From: Bacillus sp. MUM 116
Lineage (GTDB): Bacteria > Bacillota > Bacilli > Bacillales > Cytobacillaceae
Direction of reading: 5' to 3'
NCBI RefSeq assembly: GCF_001866655.1
Contig: NZ_MLYR01000151.1
Coordinates: forward strand, 1-39,662
Length of the DNA: 39,662 bases
A program made the translations under genes and the position numbers. Of the stretch, positions 7,160-14,765 are shown piece after piece. The first letter of the stretch is position 1; each line of letters opens with the position of its first letter. The notes under the pieces are model-generated. The model saw only the letters and a program-made list of their open reading frames with translations, was not told where the DNA came from and made no database searches.

Positions 7160-8425
7160 TTGTTAGAAAGAAGAAACCCGATTCCAGTAGGAGAAGCGGT
7201 AAAAAAAATAATGGAATTTCAATTGACAGGTGCGGTTGAATACGTATCCATTGAAGCGAGTTATGGACGTGTTTTAGCTGAGAATATTATTGCCAAGAAT
7301 GATGTCCCCCACTTTGACAGATCCCCATATGATGGATTTGCTGTGCGTTCAATTGACACAAAGAATGCCTCCCTCGAACAATCAGTTGAGTTTGAAGTAA
7401 TCGATCATATTGGAGCAGGTCAGGTATCAAGGAAGACGGTTAACGAATTTCAAGCCGTCAGAATTATGACAGGGGCGATGATGCCTAATGGAGCTGACTG
7501 TGTAGTAATGCTTGAACTGACAAATAACTACGATAAAAATGGTAAATCATATATGTCCATTAAGCGGAGCTTTAATAAGGGAGATAATGTCTCTTTTCGT
7601 GGTGAAGATACAAAAGTGGGAGAAATCATGGTGAAAAAAGGTACATACATCAATCCCGGAGTTCAAGCGATCCTCGCCACATTTGGCTATAGTGAGGTTC
7701 CGGTTGCAAAGAGGCCTATTATCGGGTTGTTTGCTACAGGAACGGAGCTTTTAGAGGTGAACGAACCTTTAGAACCAGGAAAAATTCGCAACAGCAATTC
7801 GTATATGATTGCTGCCCAAATTGAAAGGGCTGGCGGAATTAGTCATTATTTTGGCAAGCTGCCGGATGATTTTGATACCTGCTTCGATGCGGTAAAAAAT
7901 GCCTTGGAAGATGTCGACCTGCTTATCACAACAGGGGGAGTTTCGGTCGGAGATTTTGATTATCTTCCGGGTATCTACCAAAAATTGGGGGCAGAGGTTT
8001 TATTTAATAAGGTGGCAATGAGACCTGGAAGTGTGACAACCGTTGCTAAGCTCCAAGATAAAATTCTATTTGGTCTCTCGGGAAATCCTTCCGCTTGTTA
8101 TGTAGGGTTTGAATTATTTACACGGCCCATTATTCGTAAGATGCTGTTTTCCGACTGGCCGCATTTAAGAAAAGAACAGGCTGAACTTCTTGCTAATTTT
8201 CCTAAACCCAATCCATTTACCCGATTTGTACGAAGTACTGTACAAATTAGTGAAGGTAGGCTGACTGTATCACCGAGCGGCACGGATAAGTCAAATATTG
8301 TGACAAGTCTTGCAGGTGCTAATGCATTAATGGTATTACCAGGCGGTACGAGAGGTTTTGAGTCAGGGAATATTGTGGAGATCCTTTTACTGGAAGATCA
8401 AACTGGAAGTGTGTGGCCTTGGTAA
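7160..8425 (+). CDS. moeA: MoeA, molybdopterin molybdenumtransferase
   Basis: A 421-residue MoeA, which inserts molybdate into adenylylated molybdopterin to finish Moco. Visible are PHFDRSPYDGFAVRS, the domain III signature (GLFATGTELLEV, then ITTGGVSVGDFDY) and the C-terminal FGLSGNPSACYVGFELF with the SGNP motif. The start is TTG at 7160, with GGCAGGAG 9 bases upstream; no ATG fits. It overlaps mobB by 13 bases, so the two are co-transcribed. Another half Fnr site (TGTGA at 7085-7089) lies before a TATTAT, but the right half is poor. Needed by nitrate reductase or other Mo enzymes, none of which is in this window. Confidence 0.94.
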   Translation: MLERRNPIPVGEAVKKIMEFQLTGAVEYVSIEASYGRVLAENIIAKNDVPHFDRSPYDGFAVRSIDTKNASLEQSVEFEVIDHIGAGQVSRKTVNEFQAVRIMTGAMMPNGADCVVMLELTNNYDKNGKSYMSIKRSFNKGDNVSFRGEDTKVGEIMVKKGTYINPGVQAILATFGYSEVPVAKRPIIGLFATGTELLEVNEPLEPGKIRNSNSYMIAAQIERAGGISHYFGKLPDDFDTCFDAVKNALEDVDLLITTGGVSVGDFDYLPGIYQKLGAEVLFNKVAMRPGSVTTVAKLQDKILFGLSGNPSACYVGFELFTRPIIRKMLFSDWPHLRKEQAELLANFPKPNPFTRFVRSTVQISEGRLTVSPSGTDKSNIVTSLAGANALMVLPGGTRGFESGNIVEILLLEDQTGSVWPW

Positions 8426-8940
8426 GACCCAATATTTTTCAAGTGGTTGGCTTTCAAAATAGTGGAAAGACAACAGTAATCTTAAAGATTATTGAAGAGT
8501 TAACCAAACAGGGGGTTAGAACGGTTACGCTAAAGCACCATGGCCATGGTGGAAAACCGAGTGTAATCAGTCAAAAGGATTCCGCAAGACATATTTCTGC
8601 AGGAGCAGCGGCATCTCTTGTTGAGGGTGGGGGAAGGCTGCTTTTACAGGCAGAAGATTACAGCATGGAACTTGATGACCAAATAAAAATATTAGAACCC
8701 TTTCAGCCCGATTACATTTTAATTGAAGGGCATAAGCAAAAGAATTATCCAAAGCTTTTGATTCTTAGAGAAAAAGCTGATTTATCACTTTTAGAAATAG
8801 TAAAAAATGTAAAAATGATTTTATACTGGAATGAAGAAATTAAAACCATTTTGGGTAAACAAGAAGGGATTTTACTTCTTCCAATTCATGATAAAACCTC
8901 CATAAGCAAAATTGCCGATTTTCTGATCAAAAATAGATAA
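8413..8940 (+). CDS. mobB: MobB, molybdopterin-guanine dinucleotide accessory protein
   Basis: A 175-residue P-loop GTPase. The Walker A motif is GFQNSGKTTV near residues 13-22, followed by TLKHHGHGG (typical MobB) and FQPDYILIEGHKQKNYPKLLI, the Walker-B region with the family EGxK motif. MobB aids attachment of GMP to molybdopterin by MobA. The GTG at 8413 lies within the end of moeA (stop at 8423-8425); a TTG two codons later is the alternative. The end of a two-gene operon closed by a hairpin. mobA and the MoaBCDE set are not in the window. Confidence 0.9.
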   Translation: MALVRPNIFQVVGFQNSGKTTVILKIIEELTKQGVRTVTLKHHGHGGKPSVISQKDSARHISAGAAASLVEGGGRLLLQAEDYSMELDDQIKILEPFQPDYILIEGHKQKNYPKLLILREKADLSLLEIVKNVKMILYWNEEIKTILGKQEGILLLPIHDKTSISKIADFLIKNR

Positions 8941-8966
8941 AAAGAGGGCAGAGCCCTCTTTTTATC
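8936..8966. terminator. Bidirectional terminator between mobB and ger operon
   Basis: A perfect 14-bp inverted repeat (GATAAAAAGAGGGC at 8936-8949, complement at 8953-8966) with a 3-base loop and T runs. It overlaps the ends of both converging genes. Confidence 0.9.
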
Positions 8967-10050
8967 TATTTTTCAACTTTTTCCGAAAAAGGTTGAAAAT
9001 CAATAGAAGTAATGGGATGAACGTAAAACCAATGGTTCCATAAAAAGGATAAATCGTTTCCAAAAAATGACCCATTTCTTGACCATTGGCAGTAACCCAT
9101 ATACTGAATATCGTGATAAAAAAACCAAGTGGAAACACAATGGGACGAAAGTCTGACAGATTCAGCCATTGGGCAGTTCCAATAACAAGGACATAATAAA
9201 ACACGGCCACTTTAATGAAAGCGCCTAACACCCATAGAGCAATCACGATTGACTCTAAATGTTCAAAAAAATCACCAATGCTGATGAATCGGAATGCCGT
9301 AAACACTGGGTAGTTAAAGCTGCTAACAGTTCCTCCAAACAAAAAAATGTTAACAATATTAGTGAAAACCAAAATAGACATGGTAAATAATACGGTGATC
9401 ATTCCAAATTTCCTCCCTTTTTCAAGATCTTTTACAAAAGGGAGCAGAACGGAAATAAGGGAAATTTCACTAAACCAAGCTTGTGGTACAATGGCTCCCA
9501 GTATAGGGGGAATCATGCCATGCCCTGCGATTGGAAATATATTTTCTAATTTAAAGTCAGGTATAAGCAAAAAGTATAGCAAAGGAGGAAGCAAAAACAG
9601 AGGAACCAGCAATTGGGCTGCTCTTCCCAATACTTCCACACCACCTCTAACAGCAAAAGCGCAAACAAGAATTAAGCTGCCAGCGATTACAATCATCGGA
9701 GTTCTAGGGAGAAAGGAAACAATTACAAAATCAGCATACTCCCTGCAAATAATACCGCATAGATGCAATAAGAAGAACAAATAAGCCAACCCAAGAACTT
9801 TCCCCGGAAGACGGCCGATAATATGTTTACTATATTGAATAAAGGTTTCGTTTGGATAACACTTGTGTAACTTATAGACGATAAGAACGGTAAAAAACCC
9901 ATTCAAGGAAGCCAAAATGGGTGAGATCCACATATCCCTTTCTGCGTACTTTCCAGTAATCGCCGGAACAATGAGAACAACTGTGGCTATGATTGTTGGA
10001 ACAATCATAAGTGACATTTGTAATGCAGAAATTTTCCCTTTTTCAATCAT
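8962..10050 (-). CDS. GerAB/GerKB family germination permease (intact copy)
   Basis: A 362-residue integral membrane protein of the spore germination APC-type permease family, the B subunit of GerA receptors in the spore inner membrane, which binds the germinant. It opens MIEKGKISALQMSLM and has about ten hydrophobic segments with the family features AVRGGVEVLGRAAQ and IPDFKLENIFPI. The start at 10050 has GAAGGAG upstream with good spacing; the ATG at 10056 is too close. Last gene of the leftward operon and directly behind a second, frameshifted permease of the same family (10122-11233), with clear similarity along the whole length, so the pair looks like a tandem duplication. This one has no visible lesion. 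Confidence 0.88.
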   Translation of the reverse strand: MIEKGKISALQMSLMIVPTIIATVVLIVPAITGKYAERDMWISPILASLNGFFTVLIVYKLHKCYPNETFIQYSKHIIGRLPGKVLGLAYLFFLLHLCGIICREYADFVIVSFLPRTPMIVIAGSLILVCAFAVRGGVEVLGRAAQLLVPLFLLPPLLYFLLIPDFKLENIFPIAGHGMIPPILGAIVPQAWFSEISLISVLLPFVKDLEKGRKFGMITVLFTMSILVFTNIVNIFLFGGTVSSFNYPVFTAFRFISIGDFFEHLESIVIALWVLGAFIKVAVFYYVLVIGTAQWLNLSDFRPIVFPLGFFITIFSIWVTANGQEMGHFLETIYPFYGTIGFTFIPLLLLIFNLFRKKLKNR

Positions 10051-10121
10051 TCTCATTCTCCTTCTTTTTACTGGCAAAACCGTTTGAACAGCTTGTCTTA
10101 CTGCATGATATTCAATAACAA

Positions 10122-11233
10122 TTATCCGACGCTTCTGGGCTTAGGGTTTTTATTTTTAAATTTTTTTTGTAAAAGAGCAACAATTAATAGAAAAAGCGGA
10201 TTCATGATTTCAATCAAGGGAGTAAAAAAAGCTCCGGTTGTGGCAAAAAAATGCCCCATTTGTTGAACACTTTGAGCTACCCAGATGCTACCTACAACTT
10301 GAAGAAATCCGATTGGAAGGACTAGCGCCCTATACTCAGATAAACCTAGCCACTGTGCTGTCCCAAGGACAAGTGTATAATAATAAAGTGAAAACTTAAC
10401 AAATATACCTGAAATCCAAATTGCCATCACAATTGCTTCAACATGCTCAACAAAATTTGCAAGATTAACATACCTGACAATGCTCATTACAGGGTATAAT
10501 TCTATCCGCGTCACCTCGCCAAGAACAAAGAGAGTTGCAATACTAGTAACCACCATGGTCAACGTGATGCCAATGACAGAAATTATCGCCCATTTTCCTC
10601 CTTTTTCATGATCTTTCAGAAAAGGCAGTAAGAAGGAAAGGTAAAAAAATCGCTAAACCAGGTCACGAGAAAAAAAGCTCCTTTTAAAGACGGTAAAATG
10701 CCATTTCCCAAAATAGGCAGTATGTTTAGTGGTTTGAAGTCAGGCAAAAGCATCACTGCCATTATCATCAATGGAATAGTAAACAATGGCAGAAAAACTA
10801 ATGCAGCACGGGCCAGCACTTCTACACCACCCATTACAGAATACGCACTGACTAACGTCATACATGATATCACTACAATGATCGGGGTTTTAGGAAGAGC
10901 TGTGGTAATGATGAACTCTGTATACTCACGCAGAACAAAGCTGCTATTGTAAAAGAAAAGAAATAAAAAGATAATCCCGAGTATTTTCCCGATAAAACGT
11001 CCCATAATCTGCTCGCTATATTGAATGATATTATATCCTGGAAAAAGTTTGTTCAACTTCAGGAGAACAAGCACAAGCAATATCCCGATTGGACAGGCCC
11101 ATAAAGGCGAAATCCAGAGATCCTGCTTTGCATATGGAGCTGTAATAGAAGGAACTGTAAGAATGGATGTAGCAAGGATGGCGGGATACATGATTACAGC
11201 CATTTGAAATGCGGAGATTTTCCCTTTTTCCAT
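10122..11233 (-). pseudogene. GerAB/GerKB family permease, broken by a 1-base deletion
   Basis: The N-terminal part (11233 down to about 10645, opening MEKGKISAFQMAVIM) runs into a wrong frame and a stop at 10616. The C-terminal part continues in another frame to 10122 (LLPFLKDHEKGGK then about five more membrane segments). Comparison with the intact paralog next door (SEISLISVLLPFVKDLEKGRK) places the break in a run of seven T (minus strand, about 10642-10650). One extra T restores SDFFYLSFLLPFLKD and a product of about 370 residues, the normal size. An alternative is a sequencing error in the run. Start has AGGAG at 11244-11248. Confidence 0.82.
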
Positions 11234-11290
11234 TTTATTTTTTCTCCTATTTCTCAAGCATTTTACCAAGCGGTTTAAAAAGCTTGTCGA

Positions 11291-11473
11291 TTATTTGAGT
11301 AGGGCCGGCATATCAGGAAAGAAGAGAAGGATGGTGGCGAGCAGCCATCCCGCTGCAGTTAAAGTCACAAAAGCAGCTTTCTCCTTTTTCTGATTTTTTT
11401 TCATTTTTGGCCACTCGAATAACGCCATAATAGCCACGCATACTGTTATTCCTACAATTGATACCCATTTCAT
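11291..11473 (-). CDS. Small two-helix membrane protein of the ger operon (D-subunit-like)
   Basis: A 60-residue protein with hydrophobic segments at about residues 3-19 and 36-53, joined by a basic linker (KMKKNQKKEKAAF). The ATG overlaps the stop of the preceding lipoprotein gene by four bases (ATGA), a sign of coupled translation. Small two-helix D-type proteins are known partners of some GerA-family receptors and modulate them; assignment here rests on size, topology and place, not on a motif. No lesion seen. Confidence 0.7.
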   Translation of the reverse strand: MKWVSIVGITVCVAIMALFEWPKMKKNQKKEKAAFVTLTAAGWLLATILLFFPDMPALLK

Positions 11474-12675
11474 TTCTTTTCTACCTCTTCTTCCTTAAAG
11501 CCTGCCGGTGTAGTAGACAAACCAGGGCGGCGTATTCGTGTTTTAATATCGATTTTCACGTTCACCTTTGGTAAGACTTCATCCCAGCGGTCTTTAACTT
11601 TTTCCCACTCTTTAGGGTATTTGCGGTGAAACGCATCGGCGAAACCAAACACATCCAAATTCATCCCTTGCTTCACTTCTTTTATCGACAGATCAATTCG
11701 TTTTTTGATGTCTTTTTCTAATTCTTTTTCAATCTCCTTCGTAATGCTGGGGCTCATCACATCAAGGTTGCTTCCATTTTGAACAATTGTTCCTTCCGAT
11801 GTAACTTGCAATAAAACTTTCCATTTTCCTTTATAAATGGAAGGGAGGAGTTTGCTTGTTTCTCGAATGGGATCTAAGGTAATCGTTTCTCCTTTTTTCG
11901 GGCTTACAGTAACCGCGGTTACTTCGATTTCATTCCGTAACCACAATATACCTCTTGTAGCTTTAGCATCAATTTGACCAACCATTTTATCTTTTTTAAA
12001 AATAGCGGTACCAATCATAAATGCAATCGTCTCATCTTTTTTTTGCCCTAGTGATGGAGGAAGCTTATTAATCAAAGGAAGAACGGCTGTACCTGCATCA
12101 CCGATTAACATCTGTTCAAAATCTTTCACTGTAATATTCACGCCAATATGCATTTCGGTTAGTTTTCGGAGCACATCTCCCTGATACCTCTCTAACGGTG
12201 GTTCTAAATCCAGAATTTTATTTGCCTCGCCTTCACTGACAAATAAATAAGCACGCTCCCGAGGTTCAGGATGGCGAAGTAAAAAGTCAATTTGTTTATG
12301 AACTTCTCCTGATTTCGCGAGTTTTTTTCCAATAATATAGATTTTACAATGTCCCCAGAAGATTCTGCGTGGAAATTTTGTCTGAAGCTTAGATGCTGCA
12401 TCAGCCATATTTTCGCCAACCGCTGATCTTGTCAATACCACGGGACCGCCGCCGCCTCCACCACCCTGCAATCCAGCGCTTACAGCCCGAGGAATCAATA
12501 TTTGCAAAGTAAGTTTGATATTTTCTCCTTTTTCTTTGTCAATGGCGGCGCCTAACACCAGGGCCATATCATTTACTTCCTTTCTGTCCCAGCAGCCGGT
12601 AAGGAGGAAGCTGGTGAATAGAGAGAGAAATATGATGCATATTTTTCTGTTGTGGCGATTTAGTAAGGGAATCAT
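11470..12675 (-). CDS. Ger(x)C family spore germination lipoprotein
   Basis: A 401-residue GerAC/GerKC subunit. The signal peptide ends in the lipobox LLTGCWDRKEVND (lipidated Cys near residue 28), and the next residues DRKEVNDMALVLGAAID are the family signature. A glycine-rich LQGGGGGGGPVV loop near residue 70 is unusual. The rest is the mixed alpha-beta lipoprotein fold that faces the outside of the spore inner membrane. AAGGATG precedes the ATG. Lies between the broken A subunit and the small D-like protein. The reading frame is intact, in contrast with two of its operon partners. Confidence 0.92.
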   Translation of the reverse strand: MIPLLNRHNRKICIIFLSLFTSFLLTGCWDRKEVNDMALVLGAAIDKEKGENIKLTLQILIPRAVSAGLQGGGGGGGPVVLTRSAVGENMADAASKLQTKFPRRIFWGHCKIYIIGKKLAKSGEVHKQIDFLLRHPEPRERAYLFVSEGEANKILDLEPPLERYQGDVLRKLTEMHIGVNITVKDFEQMLIGDAGTAVLPLINKLPPSLGQKKDETIAFMIGTAIFKKDKMVGQIDAKATRGILWLRNEIEVTAVTVSPKKGETITLDPIRETSKLLPSIYKGKWKVLLQVTSEGTIVQNGSNLDVMSPSITKEIEKELEKDIKKRIDLSIKEVKQGMNLDVFGFADAFHRKYPKEWEKVKDRWDEVLPKVNVKIDIKTRIRRPGLSTTPAGFKEEEVEKK

Positions 12676-12699
12676 TTTTTGATCACATCCTTTTAATCG

Positions 12700-14264
12700 C
12701 TATTCGTTTCCATTCTCTGGCCCTGGCTTTTGTCCGGATGACTCTCGATTCGGGTTGAATTCGCCAGTTAAATGTGGCCGGGTATTCATTTTCCACCATG
12801 GAGCACGAATAAAGGCATCTTTTAATTAACGGCCTTTCAGAGGAGCGATTGGTGAAAGATAGGGCATCCCAAAAGAACGCAATGTACATAGATGGATAAC
12901 GATTGTAATTACACCAAGCATAATCCCTAAAAGTCCTAGTGAGCCGGCAAGCAGCATGATTGGAAAGCGCAGCATCCTTAGCGAAATCCCTTGCGAATAG
13001 TGAGGAACCATAAAGGAGGCAATACCTGTAATCGCTACAACAATAATCATTGGAGCAGAAATCAGTCCGGCTTGAACAGCGGCTTGACCGATAACTAAAG
13101 CACCAACAATACTTATTGCCGCTCCAACCTGTTTTGGAAGCCTTACACCTGCTTCTCTCAATGCTTCAAAGGTTACCTCCATAATTAATGCTTCCACTAG
13201 CGCTGGAAAGGGAACAGTTTCTCTTGAGGAGGCCGCACTAATTAACAAATTCGTTGGCACCATCTCTTGATGATAGGTAAGCAGAGCAACATAGAGAGAA
13301 GGCAAGACAAGTGAAAAGACCATAAACACAAAACGAAGGATACGGATGACTGAACTAATCATGTAACGCTGGTAATAATCTTCAGGTGACTGAAGTAAGG
13401 AAAAAAAGGTAATTGGAGCAATTAAGGCAAAGGGAGTTCCGTCGACTAAAATTACAACACGCCCCTCTAAGAGATTAGCAGCAGCTACATCAGGACGTTC
13501 GGTATTGATAAGTTGCGGAAAGGGAGAATAGGTATTGTCTTCAATCAGTTCCTCAATATACCCACTTTCCAACACACTGTCTATTTTAATCCGCCGCAAG
13601 CGGCTTTCAACTTCTTCAAGAAGGGATTGATCCACAAGTCCTTTGATATAAGTAATTACAATACTGGTATCCGTATATCGGCCAATTTTCATTGCCTTCA
13701 TTTTGAGGGCAGGGCTTTTGATTTTTCGTCTAAGCAAGGAAGTATTTATAACCAAGGTTTCCACAAATCCTTCCCGAGGTCCTCGTACAACACTCTCGGC
13801 CTGTGGTTCTTCAATCGAACGTTTTTCATATTTGCATAACCCCATGGCGAGTCCCCAATCATTCTGGTGAATTAAAAGGAGAGGGTCTCCAGTAGAGAGA
13901 TTTTCTATACACTCAACAAATGTTTTGACTTCTTTCGCCTTTGAAATATGTAATTTTTTCTCTAACATTTCCCGTGAACTAAAACTCTTCCATCTGTTTC
14001 TTCCATTAATGGACTGAGTACATGATCATCGATTTCTTCAATATTCGATAATCCATCTATATAAATAAGAACGGCCTTTGTCTGGCCGCCAATTAAAAAC
14101 GTTTTGAAAACCACATCAAAGCAATCTTGATACATGGAATTAAGAATATGTAAGTTATCATCCAAATCAGCCGAAAGCTGGTCGTGTTGTCCAGGGACTT
14201 GCAGTTGTTTTGATTGGTACTGTAATTGTTTATTGAACCATTTTCCTTTGTGCCGCAAGAACAT
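12700..14264 (-). pseudogene. GerAA/GerKA family receptor subunit with frameshift and nonsense codon
   Basis: Three reading-frame pieces rebuild one A subunit. Piece 1 (start ATG 14264 after GAAAGGGGCC, to stop 13962) ends EETDGRVLVHG. Piece 2 (from 13968, MLEKKLHISKAKEV, to stop 12826) contains the core YSPFPQLINTERPDV, VILVDGTPFALIAP and about five membrane helices. One extra base near 13969-13975 joins them as HGEMLEKK. After SPIAPLKGR a TAA (12826-12828) interrupts, yet the same frame goes on with LKDAFIRAPWWKMNT and a proline-rich tail to TAG at 12700. Repaired length is about 521 residues, normal for the family. As written, the receptor would be inactive. Confidence 0.85.
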
Positions 14265-14321
14265 AAGCAGGCCCCTTTCTTTTTTTAAAAATGAATGGTA
14301 AATATTGAAAAAGTCCATCCA

Positions 14322-14351
14322 TATTATGTGATGTATAAATTAAAACTATTC
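14322..14351 (-). promoter_or_regulatory. Sigma-G-type promoter of the germination operon
   Basis: On the minus strand GAATA (14351-14347) is followed after 18 bases by CATAATA (14328-14322). This fits the sigma-G consensus gHATR-N17/18-CATWHTA exactly. It lies 58 bases before the A-subunit start, and forespore sigma-G transcription is the known control of gerA-family operons. Confidence 0.7.
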
Positions 14352-14470
14352 TATTTGTTTTTTCCTTAAAGTAATTTTGTGGAAAAATAGTGTCGATATG
14401 AAAGAACTTCCTATAATGGTTGCGTTACATTTGGAAATAATAATACCGTACTTGATAAGGAGGGATTCGG

Positions 14471-14650
14471 ATGGGACAAAATCGCCATTTTAAATCAGGA
14501 CAAAAGGCGCCAAACAATGGGGTATATATTGAGATAGGCGAAACAGGAGATAATGTGGTAAATCCTAAAAAGATTAAGCTGAAAGCCGGAGATGCATTCC
14601 CTGAAACATCTAACGACAACCGTCATTGGACATATCAAAGGAAACCATAA
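14471..14650 (+). CDS. yjzC: YjzC family small protein
   Basis: A 59-residue protein beginning MGQNRHFKSGQKAPNNGVY, with the YjzC/YjcZ-type pattern of a GQKAPNNG beta-turn and the tail LKAGDAFPETSNDNRHWTY. Function unknown; it looks like a small beta-rich protein with no membrane segment. AAGGAGGGA lies just upstream of the ATG. A TATAAT at 14412-14417 is a likely -10. First gene of the block that follows B. subtilis order, ended by its own hairpin. Confidence 0.88.
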   Translation: MGQNRHFKSGQKAPNNGVYIEIGETGDNVVNPKKIKLKAGDAFPETSNDNRHWTYQRKP

Positions 14651-14658
14651 ACACGTGA

Positions 14659-14685
14659 AAAAGTCATCCTCTAAGGATGACTTTT
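14659..14685 (+). terminator. Terminator after yjzC
   Basis: AAAAGTCATCC (14659-14669) pairs with GGATGACTTTT (14675-14685) around a 5-base loop. The T run is short, but the position right after yjzC and before the clpB promoter fits a terminator. Confidence 0.75.
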
Positions 14686-14699
14686 CTATTGATTCTGTT

Positions 14700-14753
14700 T
14701 TGTCTTTTTTTATAAATAGGATATAATATAAACAAAGGTCAAAAAAGGTCAAA
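14700..14753 (+). promoter_or_regulatory. clpB promoter with CtsR operator
   Basis: TTGTCT (14700-14705) and TATAAT (14722-14727) form a sigma-A promoter with a 16-base spacer. The tandem heptad GGTCAAA-AAA-GGTCAAA at 14737-14753 matches the CtsR consensus (two GGTCAAA direct repeats, 3-base spacer) and covers the expected start site, so CtsR would repress clpB until heat or protein stress. Confidence 0.88.
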
Positions 14754-14765
14754 TGAGGTGAGAGT

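Noticed and set aside
9347..9784. A 145-residue rightward frame
   Set aside because: Antisense to the intact germination permease; composition is an artefact of the membrane-coding strand.
12683..12889. A 68-residue leftward frame over the end of the A subunit
   Set aside because: At first it looked like the missing C-terminus in a shifted frame, but the true tail (RAPWWKM) lies in the original frame behind a stop codon, so this frame is a shadow.
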